From Tamarix chinensis (taxonomy: Eukaryota; Streptophyta; Magnoliopsida; Caryophyllales; Tamaricaceae): a DNA stretch of 64,000 nt. The notes beneath the pieces were generated by a model. The model saw only the letters and a list, made by a program, of their open reading frames with translations. It was not told where the DNA came from and made no database searches. The first letter of the stretch is position 1; the number at the start of each line of letters is the position of its first letter. Made by a program: the position numbers and the translations under genes. Of the stretch, positions 35,324 through 47,345 are shown piece after piece. Location: the NCBI GenBank assembly GCA_030549775.1, contig CM060174.1, positions 48,774,707 to 48,838,706 on the forward strand, read 5' to 3'.

Positions 35324-35770
35324 ATATCCTTAACTAGTTGGAATCCGGGATTGAAACACAAATCCTACGCATCCTCATGGGGAAGGGTTTGCTCAAAACT
35401 TATAAAGAGAGCATCACTAATCATTTCAGGTTCTTCCTACTTTTTTTTCTTTATTTATTTAATCAAATAATAATAATAATAATGTTCATAATAAAATATC
35501 ATTAAAATAAAATATACTAAGTAAGTAGGACGGAGAAGGGCATGACCGAATGAGACAATAGGTGAGGGGGCGGTAACGGTGCACAGTGGTGGTGGAGGCC
35601 TCACGGCATCAATGGTGGCGACCGAGGGAAGAAATGAGAAGGGAGCAAGAAGGAAGTGGTGTGGTAAGATAGGGGAGGGTTTTTTTGGTAGGATGGGTGG
35701 CAGGGAGGGTGGTGGAAGCTATTGCAATGGCAGCATAAGGCGGCGCTGGTGGTGGAGAGAGGTGCCCAAA
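35324..35770 (-). mobile_element. Reverse LTR, second part
   Basis: Resumes the LTR of 27593-29775 after the solo LTR. The second ATATC is 35324-35328. AAT microsatellite near 35465-35482, purine-rich block 35530-35765 (frame 35579-35818 is compositional). Text matches 8390-8640 in reverse complement. The expected LTR terminus is missing, so the copy is truncated near 35.77 kb. Confidence 0.65.
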
Positions 35771-37659
35771 ACACATCAAAATTTTATCTTAGAAACATAT
35801 TCTATGTTTATTAACTAAGTACCCCTATGTTTCTCACATAAAACACCATACTACACTAAACTTCTATAACACTTGCATGAATCCACACAATTTTATGCTA
35901 TGCTGAAATACCCAATCAAAATTTGGAATTATTATGTGATTATGGTGGAATTAGCATGCTATGTGGCCTTTGGTTTTTGGTATATGGCTTGGTTAATAAA
36001 AAAACTAATCGCTAAGAGTGGAAGAATCATGGAGCATTTTATGGTTATATGTTATCTTATCCTAGTTAATCTAATGCCTATCCTGCTCTAGACAATAATG
36101 ATTATCGATACTAATTAGACATGTCACCTAGGTGGTATATATGGATTCTACTATATTTTATGTCCAGTGGTGGTTCTTTTGGCTTCGCCTGCATGAACTT
36201 TATGTCCACTATTGTTTCTCTTAGCTTCAAGCAATTTTTACTTCCTTTATTTATTAGGTTGAATTCAATGGGAATTAAGAGATAACGAAGGGATAATCCA
36301 TCCCATTTCTAAAATGGAGAAAATAAACACAAGTAATTAAATTAATGGACTATAAAACATTATAATCTGAATCACATACACGACCATATATTGCTATCCA
36401 TTTTAATAAGCAAATTGAATTATAAATTTCCTTAACTTGGTGTGACACATGATATTCCTTGAATTCTTTGTTTATTGTTGAGTATGATACTATCTTTTTT
36501 CCATTTTCATGATTCTTTACTAGGATGAGAATTTCATGTTAGCAGAGAACATAAGTTTATATATTATTGCATGAGCATGAGAATGTATGCCAGCATGATC
36601 TACATGTCCTTCCATAACCATATGTTTCTCTTTGTTCAGTCACATGCTCAATACCATGAGTAGAGGACCTTGTGTAAGTATTTGAGGTGGCTAGTAGTCA
36701 TTCTATTATGTGTTTGGACATGGGACAATTGATCATGGACTTTTGGTGGTTATTCTTTTGTTAGTACTAAAGAGACATAACTTTCTAGTTTTACCCTATT
36801 TCTTGACACACCCTAATTATTATTTTTTTATTTTTTTTTACCAACATGGTCTCATTTTGTAAACACTAATCCTTATTGCCTTTTTTTTGTTATCAAATTT
36901 GTGCACTCTATTCTTTTTGTTTTGGTTTGTTGGATACTTAGCCTCATATCTAACATGATACACATGGTAGGATGTTTATCCAATGTTAGGTGTGACATTA
37001 ACACCCCATTTCCTTCAGGAGTATTTGTATATATCGGCTTCTATAATTTTTGAAAAAAAATGAAAGTTTTTGGTGGTTAAAAATGATGGTGTTACTTAAG
37101 TAGTTTCTAATCATAAGTAAGGTGCCTGTGTAATATCCTCTTATGGTGACCTTATGTGTTGCATTAATTCCTTACCCTAGTGATACATATTTTTTTACTT
37201 TACTTAATAAAAAACTATTGATCATCCTTTTTATGAATGTTGCTTATTCCTATGAGTAGATGATCGACTTTGTTGTCAATGTATAGGTTTTGATGACCAT
37301 CTCGAGCACTTTGCTAACTTTGATGCACTACTATTGGAGAAGTGACTACTATGTTGGGTTCGACATAGAGTCTTATTTATTCTATACTTAGTATTTTGAC
37401 TCTAAGATCTATGGTTTTTTTTTGTACTTTAAATTGTATTGTACTTAGAGTTAACATCTAAGACTCTTATTTATGTTTATGAAATTCCTCTTATTCTCTT
37501 GTTATCTAATTTTAACTTGTTAATATTTTTTCTTTGAACTCGATATGATAATGGTACAAAAAATGGACCCATATTAAATATGGCAGTAACACCCAATTAT
37601 CTTATGGTTATATTTTGCAATAATGAAAAAAAATAAGATGTACATTTTTCAGTGCTACA
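35771..37659 (+). mobile_element. 5' LTR (truncated) of a gypsy deletion derivative
   Basis: Ends GTGCTACA at 37659 immediately before a primer-binding site. The phrase 'ttttatgaatgttgcttattcctatgag' type text near 37229-37257 matches the conserved zone 'ttatgggtgctgctcattcccatgag' of other LTRs (42210, 43190, 55380). The left half (35771-36600) is AT-rich and unrecognised; the 5' end of this LTR is not found. Confidence 0.55.
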
Positions 37660-37662
37660 AGT

Positions 37663-37674
37663 TGGTATAAAAGC
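37663..37674 (+). promoter_or_regulatory. Primer-binding site, initiator tRNA-Met type
   Basis: TGGTATAAAAGC, two changes from TGGTATCAGAGC, three bases after the LTR end at 37659. Reverse transcription of the element would start here. Confidence 0.75.
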
Positions 37675-38064
37675 TTGGGTTTTGATTACTATATTTTATT
37701 TTCAAAATTTTGGTTCTCAAAAATTCTATTATCTAATTTTATTAGTTTATTTCATATTTTATAAAAGTTAATTTAAAAAAATGGAATTAACTTATGAGGA
37801 GTAAAATTAGGGAACCTAGGAGGTATGTGAATGTGTCTGTGTGTTTTTCATGTTAGTATTATAGAATTCTTTATCCTAACGTGTTTTATTTCTTGTAGTT
37901 AGCTCAACATTTCTCTAAATGGGTGTATTTATTGCTTAGAGGAGGTGTTTAAGGCTTTCATGTAGTTTGTGCATCATCCAACACTACCTTAGCCACCACC
38001 ACCACCTCTATATCACCCACAAGAAGGCATCAGATAGAATTGGCTTCAGAGAGTATCTTGTCAA
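37675..38064 (+). pseudogene. Leader and first part of gypsy gag, cut by deletion
   Basis: After about 230 bp of leader, 37938-38064 reads LEEVFKAFM.FVHH ... NWLQRVSCQ. This aligns with LEEALMAFMEFLQHQ ... EEWLQRVIRHH of the gag at 56180-56295. It stops at the LTR start 38065, so the rest of gag and all of pol are deleted and the two LTRs are separated by only 405 bp. Inactive. Confidence 0.65.
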
Positions 38065-38339
38065 TGAAATGCCGCAAAACTATAATTTTAAGAATTTTAG
38101 CTAAATAAGGATTTAATAGAGGGAAACTAATTTAATAAATTATTTTTATTAAAAATAAAAGGAAATTAATTAGGGATAATCAAGAGAAAAATAATAAATA
38201 TTTTAATTAGGAAAAATTTAGTTAATTTGATAATTACAATGGAATTTAGGAAAAACCTTCCAAAACCCCTAAATTAGCCAAAAAAGGTACTTTAATATCA
38301 TTTTATTTAAATATCATTATTTTTAAATATTGAAAATGA

Positions 38340-39540
38340 CCAAAATAATCTAAATAACCCAATCCACCTATTTTTCTTTTTTCCTTTTCCTTTTTCCTTC
38401 TTCTTTCTTTCTTTTCTTTCTTTTTCTTCCTCCTTCCCGACTTGGGCTTGTCAGCATCCTAATTCTTTCTTTTTTTCTTTATCCTCCATCTGCCTAGCAC
38501 GCCGCATTTTGGCCCTATTCTTAACTTCTATCGGTCTAGTTCGCTCTTCTTTTCCTTTGTTTCTTTTTCTCCTCAGCTACCTGGTCCACGCGCACCCCTT
38601 CTTCTCCTTCTTATTCCTTCTTCCCTCCCCTGTCGACCTGCAACTACCCGAATATTGCAAGCCAGCCATGCTCGATTTGATTAGTTGTTTCCTCTCCTCT
38701 GTCCTCCCCCTGACTCGCCAGTCACCTTGACACAACCCACTTCCTTCTCATTTCGCACAATCCTCCTCTTTTCCCCTGGTAAATCGCAGGCCAGGATGAA
38801 GTCATGCATCGACCTGTTGTTGTTGGGTGGTGCACTACACCAACTTGGCCCTATTCTCCCATCTCCCCTCTACCCTTATCCTCTCCTTTAGCCCTATAAA
38901 TACCCCCATAATTAGTCCGTGCTCGAGCTTTTTCCTGCAACCTAGAATGTTTTTCCCTTTGAGCTTCCGCCCAATTAGACACAATTTCCATCACTGTCAA
39001 CCAACGCCACCGCCCAAGCCTCCCACCTAAGCACTCCCTACACCACCCTCTAACTAACTACACCTCCCTCCTCCCTTGATTTTCCTTGCATGAGCCACCC
39101 TAGCCGTGCAAAGTAGCCTCCCCAATCAGCCACTCCTCCTCTTTTTCCATCCATCACACCACCGTCTACCACCACTCCTACTGCAACCATTGCCCTTTAC
39201 ACCTCCCAAAAACACCTCTATACCTCCCTCTACTTTCCCCTACCCTTCTTTTTCTCGTCCTCCCTTGCCTCCTCTCTTTCTCCTTTTCCTTCCCTTTCAA
39301 CCACCACAGTCGCCGCCATGCACCGGCACCTTTGGTTGCGCCGCCACCCTCATTCTACTCCTCTCCATCTAATCAACCATAAACACCATAACTCCCACCC
39401 TCATTCTCCCTCTCCTTTTCCCAACACTCAACTTTCTCTCTTTTCTTCTCTTTTTTTGGTCGCCGCCATCGCCGTCGTGCACCACCGTCATCGCCGTCGT
39501 GCACCACTACTGGTGCCGCCTATCACCACCAACCCAAGGT
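38340..39540 (+). repeat. Pyrimidine-rich LTR leader tract
   Basis: About 1.2 kb C/T-rich tract; frames 38509-38730, 38685-38891 and 39106-39372 are open by composition. Closely matches 57350-57875 and 61739-62026 (the split 3' LTR of the next element). Confidence 0.8.
38895..38902 (+). promoter_or_regulatory. LTR TATA box
   Basis: TATAAATA followed by CCCCC; identical context to 61760 ('cctttagcc' before, 'cccataattag' after) and similar to 7766. Confidence 0.7.
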
Positions 39541-39613
39541 GGTACCCTAAACCCTCTCAACCTTTAAACACTATATATACAAGCTTTATTTATTTTACTA
39601 GAATTCCATTATT

Positions 39614-39618
39614 TCAAA

Positions 39619-39684
<66 letters not shown>

Positions 39685-40002
39685 CATCATTGTTAGTATT
39701 TTTTATTATTATTAATAGTAATATTATTATTTCAAAGTAGGGTCGAAACCCTACTTTACATTATTTTTTATTTATACTATTGGTATTATTATCATTATTG
39801 TTATTATTATTTCATATTACTATTATTGTTTTAATATTATTATTATTATTATTAGTATTAGTATTATTAGTATTAGTATTTTTGATATTAATATTAGTAG
39901 TATTATTATTAGTATTATTTTGGTGAAGGGTTGAAGTCCTTATTCCACCATTTATTTTGAACTATATTATTATTGTTATTAATATTATTAGAAGTATTAT
40001 TA

Positions 40003-40060
<58 letters not shown>

Positions 40061-40100
40061 TACTACTACTACTACTACTACTACTATTATCATTATCATT
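39614..40100. repeat. Compound ATT/AAT microsatellite
   Basis: Pure AAT then ATT runs at 39617-39684, interrupted ATT to 39930, then a long pure TTA run about 40005-40060 passing into a CTA run about 40061-40085. Two 'gtcgaaaccctactt'-type words lie between runs. Frames are isoleucine repeats only. Confidence 0.95.
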
Positions 40101-40358
40101 ATTATTTTTAGTATCTTTATCATTATTAGGGTAAAATCTTCAAAATTTATATTATCATCTTTTACAATATTACAATTATTAGTTTTATCTTCAGCAAAAT
40201 TAGTAATTAGTTATTTTTATTACTATTATATCATTATTTTATCCAAAACCCTAATCTTAGAATTAATTAGGAAATGATAATATTTTTAGTAGGAGGGAAC
40301 ATAATCTTTAGTTTTTCCCTCTTATAAGTGATACCAGTCAAATCCCTAAGGAGGCGTA

Positions 40359-40395
40359 GGAGCGTGCTCCAAGACCAATGTCATATTAGGTAAGG
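40359..40395 (+). promoter_or_regulatory. LTR module: palindrome plus splice-donor-like site
   Basis: GGAGCGTGCTCC (40359-40370), a perfect palindrome, is followed 17 bp later by TTAGGTAAGG (AG/GTAAGG at 40388-40393), a strong donor consensus. The same pair occurs on the minus strand at 47795-47806 and 47771-47780. Donor function is inference. Confidence 0.5.
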
Positions 40396-41680
40396 GTGTA
40401 CCTAAGGCTTATATGTGCTATGTATTGTATATGCCTTGGATTTCCATGTATAATGATGTGTTGTGCAACATGTGCTATGAGTTTAACTGTTTTTAATGTG
40501 TATCATAGCTTGGAGTTGAGGTATGCTTATGTGTTGTCTTATTGTATGTGTTGATATGTATATGTGGTGAAATATGATGAAATGTGATGTAATGTGATGT
40601 GGCCCTTTAATACATGCATGTGAGGATGTTTATTGTGGTATTGTGGGGTGGAAAAATGAAAAAGTAAAATAGGAGAGTGAGATGACTAAAAGGATGTAAA
40701 ATATGATGTATCTTATGTGAATTCTTATAACTACTAAATATGCAGCATAACGTGGAATTGAGGTATGTTCATATGATATTGTATGGCATGTGTATGATAT
40801 GTATAAGCTGTGTTCTTATTATGATATGGTATGGCCCATAAGACAAGCATGCTAGATTGTGCAATATGATGATATGGATTTAAAAGATGTGGAGTTGACC
40901 TAAGTGTTATATGACCATACATGGAGGAATCTAGGGTTTTGCATAGGAAATTAGGATTTCATGTGGAAACTTAGGGTTTTGCATGAAAAGGTTTGAAAGG
41001 TTGCATGGGGTTATAAAATTTGTATGGGAGTAAATTTTAAGTATGGAAAGTTGAGTTGGGGTGTGAGGAAGATGATGGAAGTTTTGTTTGGGTGTTGGAA
41101 TGCTTTGAATGAAAATAGTATGTGGGATAGTATAAGGGCACCTATGAGACCGATCTAGGGTTTTGTGTGGTGGTTAGGGTTTGGTGTGGCTACTTAGGGT
41201 TTGTGTGATTGTATGTGTACTTGGTGGTTAAGGGTGATGGTGAAAGTGGAATCCTATGGGTTGTGATAAGAAGTGTGTAAAAATAATTTAAATTTTGTAA
41301 GGTAGAGTAGGATGGACCGCTTATGTCTAAACTAGTGTTTTTGGGTAAAAACCCTAAGGAAAGGAAGTGAGTGGTAGGTGGTGAAAAATTATTAGGCCTT
41401 GGTCCACACGTGGGGGAAATGGACTCTAATGTAAGTCTGGATAAAGAGGAAAGGACAATGGGCTAAGTTGGGAGGTTCATTAGACCATGAGTGAGACAGG
41501 TTCTTTTAGGGGGAAGCATGGAGGAAGTTAGCCATGCATGTCTAGGGTTAAAATTTCTGGATAAGATACTTAAGACATTAATCATGTAAAGTAGAAGAGT
41601 ATTGAGCTAGGTCCCACCGATCCACTGGTTAGAAATAGTGGTTAGGATGCTTCATCCTATGCATATCCAATCCACCAGCT

Positions 41681-42689
41681 ATAATAGTGGTTAGGGCATG
41701 TTACCCTATGCGTGTCTGATCCACCAGCTATAATAGTGGCAGATTTTGAGCTCAATAAACCAAACCCTAAAGTTTGCTAAGATATATAAAAGACATTAAG
41801 TACTTACAGTGGAACACCATGGGAGCCTGGGGCAATCTATCCACTGGTAAGAAATAGTATTTAGGGTATGTTACCCTATACATGACCGATCCAGCAGCTA
41901 ATAATATTGGTCAGGTGCATTGTGCCCTATTCATCTCCACTCCACCGATTATAAAAGTGGGGGCTTCCGTACTCGCATGGACTTGATAAAGAGCATGGTG
42001 TGGAATGAGTATCCATAAGAGATAAATTAAGTATTACTCCAGACTTAAAAATGGACCTTTGTATATTCATCTGAATGATCATATGCCTTTATGTTATCAT
42101 GTTAGATTTTATGCTCTTTTTATTATTCTACATGTTTATGTGATTTTATGTTTTTGGCCTTAGTGCACCGGTTACCTTACTCAGTACATAGCGTATTAAC
42201 CACCCTTATTATGGGTGCTGCTCATTCCCACGAGTAGGAGGCCTATCTAACGTGGTGCAGGTATGAGATGTTTCTTTGATGCTATTAATGTCCATGGAGC
42301 ATCAGGCAGGGGCAAGTGTTAATCATGGGTTGGATTAATCTTTGAAGTGGCGTAGCTGGTTTTTCCCTCCAATGATATTGTTATTCCTCTTACCCTTTTT
42401 AGCTATGTTTTTGAAGTCCAGAAACGGTGTTAACATTGTAGACATCGTTTCATTCTAAGGAACTTTACTCTCATAATTCGGATTATGTAGTCATTCATCC
42501 GTACTCTAATTTTTCGTATTTATGAACCTTGGTTTATGTATTGATATGAGTTGATGAAAATATTTTCTTAGCCTTAACACATGGTATTGGAACGGTAGGA
42601 GTGAATCGGTCTAGTACTAAGTGTGGCGGTAATATTTTAAATTTAGAGGTTTTTGTTTTTTTTTAAATAGTAAATTTTGGGGTGTTATA
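41681..42689 (+). repeat. 1 kb LTR 3'-end tandem duplication, copy 1
   Basis: Runs from 'ataatagtgg' in the palindrome units to the LTR end at 42689. The copies are clearly homologous with many substitutions (roughly 85-90 percent by eye), so the event is old. Includes the stem-loop at 42578-42623. Confidence 0.85.
42578..42623 (+). promoter_or_regulatory. Conserved LTR 3' stem-loop (mutated copy)
   Basis: CACATGGTATT pairs with TAGTACTAAGTG; one mismatch in the stem, other pairs kept. Confidence 0.6.
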
Positions 42690-43695
42690 ATAGTGGTTAG
42701 GGTATGTTACCCTATGCGTGTCCAATCTACCGTCTATAATAGTGGCGGATTCCTAGCTCAATAAGCCAAACCCTAAAGTTTGCTAAGACACATGAAAGAC
42801 ATTAAGTACTTACAGTAGAACACCATGAAATTCAGGGCCAACCGATCCATCGGTAAGAAATAGTGGTTAGGACATTCCGCCCTATATGTGACTAATCCAC
42901 CGGCTAATAATAGTGGTTAGGTACATTGTGCCATGTGCGTCTCCGCTCCACCGGTTATAATAGTGGAGGCTTCCGTACTCACATGGACTTTATAAAGAGC
43001 ATGATGTGAAATGAATATCCATAAGAGATTAATTAAGTAACTAATCTAGACTATAAATGACCTTTGATTATTATTTATCGGAAGTGATTGTATGTTGTTT
43101 TTATTATTATCCGGTTTGAATTATGTGCTTATATGTGTTGGCCTTAGTGCATGGTTACCATGCTTAGTTGGTAGCATACTGACCACCCTTTTTATGGGTA
43201 CTGCTCATTCCCATGAGTAGGAGGCCCATCTGATGTATTGTAGGTAGGTGATGTTTATTTTGATGCCTTTGATATCCATGAGGCATCAGGTGGGGATGAG
43301 TGATGAGTCAGATCTGAGTCGTGGACTGGGAGTGATGTGGCCGGATTCCCCCTTTATGCCATTTGGTTTCCTCGTGTTTTTTCCTTTCTATACTGGATTT
43401 TATAGAATTAAATATTATCGTCTTTAGATATTATTTCCTTTCAAGGAACTTTGATTTTATACTTTAGAATATGTAAAACTTTTATGCATACTCTAATTTG
43501 CATGTTCATGAACTTTTGGTTTAATTATTAATTTGAGTTTGATGATAATATTTCTTAGCCTTAGCACTTGGTACTGGAACGATCTAAGTGAACCAGACTG
43601 GTACTAAGTGTGACAGTAACATCCCCGAAATTCAAGGGTTTTTAATTTAATGGCTTCAGGTTTTTAAAAAATATAGTGAATTTTGGGGTGTTACA
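42687..43695 (+). repeat. 1 kb LTR 3'-end tandem duplication, copy 2
   Basis: Starts inside the first LTR end: GTTATA of the terminus is shared with the internal word 'ctataatagtgg', giving microhomology at the joint. Ends GGGGTGTTACA at 43695. Confidence 0.85.
43565..43610 (+). promoter_or_regulatory. Conserved LTR 3' stem-loop
   Basis: CACTTGGTACT / GGTACTAAGTG, stem identical to 35177, while the loop has diverged. Confidence 0.7.
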
Positions 43696-44861
43696 TGTGA
43701 TGGGGTTGTGAGAGAAATTAAAAGAGCGAGGAAAGCGAATTAACTAGAGAGTGATAAAGATGGCCTAAGTATCATATGACCTATAGGTGGACAAAAGGAG
43801 GAATAATGGTAACAAATTAAGGGAATGGATCAAAACATGTATAGGGAGTGTAGGGATGCATGGGATAGTTAGCATTTACATGAGGATGACCTTTATGTCG
43901 GAAAAGTTAACTTGACGGTTTAGTAAGGTAAGGGAAGAATTGTTAGGGTGATTAGGGTCCATATGTAAAAAATAGTATGTGGTTAGTGTAAGGATGCATG
44001 GGGGAGTTAACTAGGGTTTTGGGAGGAAACCCTAAGTGAGAGAAGTTTGCAAGGAAAGGAAAACTAATGGAAATGGTTAGAATGGTGAATAAAGGATGAA
44101 AGGGGTGTCACATTGAGGAATGGTAAGCCAAGTGACATAAAAGAAAGGAGAAATACTAGGGTTTCGGGTAGTGAACTAGGGTTTTTATGATCATGTGTGG
44201 GAGTTGGGTAGTGAGGTTGTGATGTTTGGTGTGGTTTGAGGGAAAAGATGGTGTTGGTAACAAAGAAGAGTATAGGTTATGTAGGATGAGGGGAAGTGAG
44301 GCCACATAGGCCATATTAGGGTTTTAAAACCCTAGAGAGCAAAGAGGAGTCAAAATAAAGTTATGGGGAGTGAGCCTTGAACCACGTGCAGAAGAGTTTT
44401 AGGTTTTCATGGTGAGTGGGAAAAGATGGGGAGGAAGTCTCGGGGTCATAGGTATATAAAGGTCCCAAGATAGGGGACAAGGTTTCAAGAAAACTAGGAA
44501 TAAAAGGGTGGGCATTGGAAGTCTAGTGGGTCATAAATAAAACACTAAACACCTAAAGTGGCATTATCGAGCGGAGCCCGGTGAGGATATTTTTCCAGTT
44601 CATCAGCTATAATAGTGGTTAGGTGCGTTATGTCCTGTGGAGTGTTTCTAGTCTACTGGCTATAATAGTGGGGGATTTTGGGCTCTATAAACCAAACTTG
44701 GTAACAAGTTATGGAAAGATACTAATTACTTATAGTGGAACACCACATGAGTTGGGGCCAATGAGGATAATTTTTCAGTCCACTAGCTATAATAGTTGTC
44801 AGATGCATTTTATCATGTGGGGTGATTCCGATCCACCGACTATAATAATGGTCAGGTGTGT
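43696..44861 (+). mobile_element. Older forward LTR, first part (host of a solo LTR)
   Basis: LTR body text without a 5' end: 'actagggttttgggaggaaaccctaag' type phrases near 44010, palindrome units 44590-44860. Interrupted at 44862; the sentence 'ggtcaggtgtgt' joins 'tttgccctgtggagtgtttcc' at 50989, matching the unit at 44619-44650. Confidence 0.7.
44857..44861. repeat. 5 bp target site duplication TGTGT, left copy
   Basis: Identical to 50984-50988. Confidence 0.9.
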
Positions 44862-44963
44862 TGTAACACCCCCAAATTTACTACTGAAAAATTTCGTTAA
44901 ATTTAAAAGAAGTTTTAGCGGAAGCAAGCAAATGAAATTGTAAATCCGGGGGTATTACCGCCA

Positions 44964-45009
44964 CACTTAGTACCAGATCGATCCGCAACTACCGACCCGA
45001 TACTAAGTG
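44964..45009 (-). promoter_or_regulatory. Conserved LTR 3' stem-loop (reverse)
   Basis: Minus strand CACTTAGTATC pairs with CTGGTACTAAGTG; a change in the left arm (GTACT to GTATC) keeps pairing through G-U and C-G. Confidence 0.65.
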
Positions 45010-45599
45010 CTAAGGCTAGAAAGAATAAAACCAGAACAACCATTAATAAAACACAAGTTTTACAGAATCAGAGTGCGAAGGTCAAATGTTACAATCCGAG
45101 ATACAATTGAAAAAGTCCATGTATCAGCGTACTTAAAATAACGGAATAATAAGGTATGATAAAACCCTTGAAAATTTAAAAACAACACTTGTAACCTCCA
45201 AGGACAAATACGATTTAAGCCAAAACAATTCCGAAGGGTGAATATCCGGACCACTTACTCACTCAAGTCAAGCATTCTACCCCAAAAGTAGTAACCGACC
45301 AAAACCTGCACAAGGGTCTGCTCCCCACCATCGGTGGATCATCACAGGACCCAGTTAATCAAGGCAGTATCAGTACGGGTCCAGTACTGAGTAAGGCGTA
45401 GACGCTAAGGCCAAGCATACAATCACAACACGAGGGCTCCATGACACAATCATAAAAGCAACATGCAATAATACACAAGATACATGCTCAACACAGCAAC
45501 CACACATCAGGATGAGTAAGCGGAAAGCTGAATCATGCTCATACAATGTCCGTTATTTCTTATTATGATAATAATCTCTTTTCACACATTCTTCATTTA

Positions 45600-46045
45600 A
45601 CCTGTAAGCACGGGGACCCCACTATTATAGCCGGTGGACCGGAAAAATCAACACAGGGCAGAACGCCTCTGAACCACTATTGTAGCCGGTGGACCGGCAC
45701 AAAACGCACAGGGCAGAACGCCTCTGACCACTATTCTAACCGGTGGAACGGACTGGCCCCGCACTTACATGGTGTTCCGCTGTAAGTGATTAGTATCTTT
45801 CCCGGTGTTTAACTTATTCGTTTGGGTCTGTCGAGCCCGAATCCCTCCACTATTATAGCCGGTGGTCCGGAAAAATCATCACAGGGCAGAACGCCTCTAA
45901 ACCACTATTGTAGCCGGTGGACCGGCACGAAACGCACAGGGCAGAACGCCTCTGAACCACTATTGTAGCCGGTGGACCGGCACGAAACGCACACCCAGGG
46001 CAGAACACCGCTGGCCACTATTATAACCGGTGGAACGGACTGGGT
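45600..46045 (-). repeat. Palindrome-unit array (CCGGTGGACCGG)
   Basis: Seven units with 'ccactattNtagccggtggaccgg' and 'cacagggcagaacgcctctg'; broken into two groups by the AATCACTTACAGCGGAACAC-type box near 45767-45790. Outer units end in CCGGTGGAACGG. Confidence 0.85.
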
Positions 46046-46309
46046 CGGGCTCATCAGTCTTTCACTTTACGTAATTAATGTCTTATTCGTATCTTATTGA
46101 ATCACATCATGTCCTTGACATGCATAAATCATTCACTACATTCTTTACACATAATAACAAACGGTAAAATTCCACATTCATAACTATACTTTACTCAATA
46201 ATACACATAATAACGCCAAACAACTCTAAACAGTCATACGAACCATGATTGTCCACACCCAGCCATGGTTAACCACTCTTAACCTTCTTTAACCGTAACA
46301 ACCATAATA

Positions 46310-47345
46310 CCATCACGAAAACCCTAATACCACCATAAGTCATTAATACCACCAAGAAATCATAAATACTACTATATAAACCCTAATACCACCTTGCAAA
46401 CCCTAATACCACCATAAGCCATTAATACCACCAAGTAATCATTAATACCACTATATAAACCCCAATACCACCTTGCAACCCTAATACCACCATAAGTCAT
46501 TAATACCACCAAGTAATCATTAATACCACTATATAAACCCTAATACCACCTTGCAACCCTAATACCACCATAAGTCATTAATACCACAAAGTAATCATTA
46601 ATACAACTATATAAACCCCAATACCACCTTGCAACCCTAATACCACCATAAGTCATTAATACCACCAAGTAATCATTAATACCACTATATAAACCCTAAT
46701 ACCACCTTGCAACCCTAATACCACCATAAGTCATTAATACCACCAAGTAATCATTAATAAAACTATATAAACCCTAATACCACCTTGCAAACCCTAATAC
46801 CACCATAAGCCATTAATACCACCAAGTAATCATTAATACCACTATATAAACCCTAATACCACCTTGCAACCCTAATACCACCATAAGTCATTAATACCAC
46901 CAAGTAATCATTAATACCACTATATAAACCCCAATACCACCTTGCAACCCTAATACCACCATAAGTCATTAATACCACCAAGTAATCATTAATACCACTA
47001 TATAAACCCCAATACCACCTTGCAACCCTAATACCACCATAAGTCATTAATACCACCAAGTAATCATTAATACCACTATATAAACCCCAATACCACCTTG
47101 CAAACCTTTATACCACCATAAGCCATTAATACCACCAAGTAATCATTAATACCACCATACAAACCCTAATGCCATCACGCAAACCCTAATACCATCACGC
47201 AAACCCTATACCACCATAAGACGTTACTTCCACCAAGTGATCATTAATAACACCGTACCAACCCTAATACTATCTTGCAATCCTAATACTACCATACCGA
47301 CCATAATACCGCCATGCAAACCCTAATACCACAATACCACCCATA
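46310..47345 (-). repeat. 78 bp higher-order minisatellite with telo-boxes
   Basis: About eleven 78 bp units (period 78, some 79), for example at 46331, 46410, 46488, 46566 and 46644. Each is four 19-20 bp monomers starting TAATACCACC with different tails. About a dozen exact AAACCCTAA words (plant telo-box) occur. Frames such as 46853-47059 are repeat translations only. A few monomers of the same kind are at 63740-63940. Confidence 0.92.

Larger units (their letters stand above)
38065..43695 (+). mobile_element. 3' LTR of the deletion derivative, with a duplicated 3' end
   Basis: Starts TGAAATGCCGCAAAACTATA, like TGAAAAGCCCCAAAACTTTA at 57050. It contains a pyrimidine tract with TATA box, ATT microsatellite, palindrome plus donor-like module, 'agggttt'-rich zone 40920-41360, palindrome units 41600-41960 and a first LTR end GGGGTGTTATA at 42689. 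The last 1,006 bp then repeats to a second end GGGGTGTTACA at 43695. Total about 5.6 kb including the extra kilobase. Confidence 0.75.

Noticed and set aside
36990..37040. 'ttaacaccccatttcc' as an LTR edge
   Set aside because: It lacks the TGTAACACC context, has no matching duplication, and forward LTR text runs through it.
46310..47345. Interstitial telomere or centromere satellite
   Set aside because: AAACCCTAA words are embedded in 19-20 bp monomers and are not contiguous. The array is confined to one LTR.
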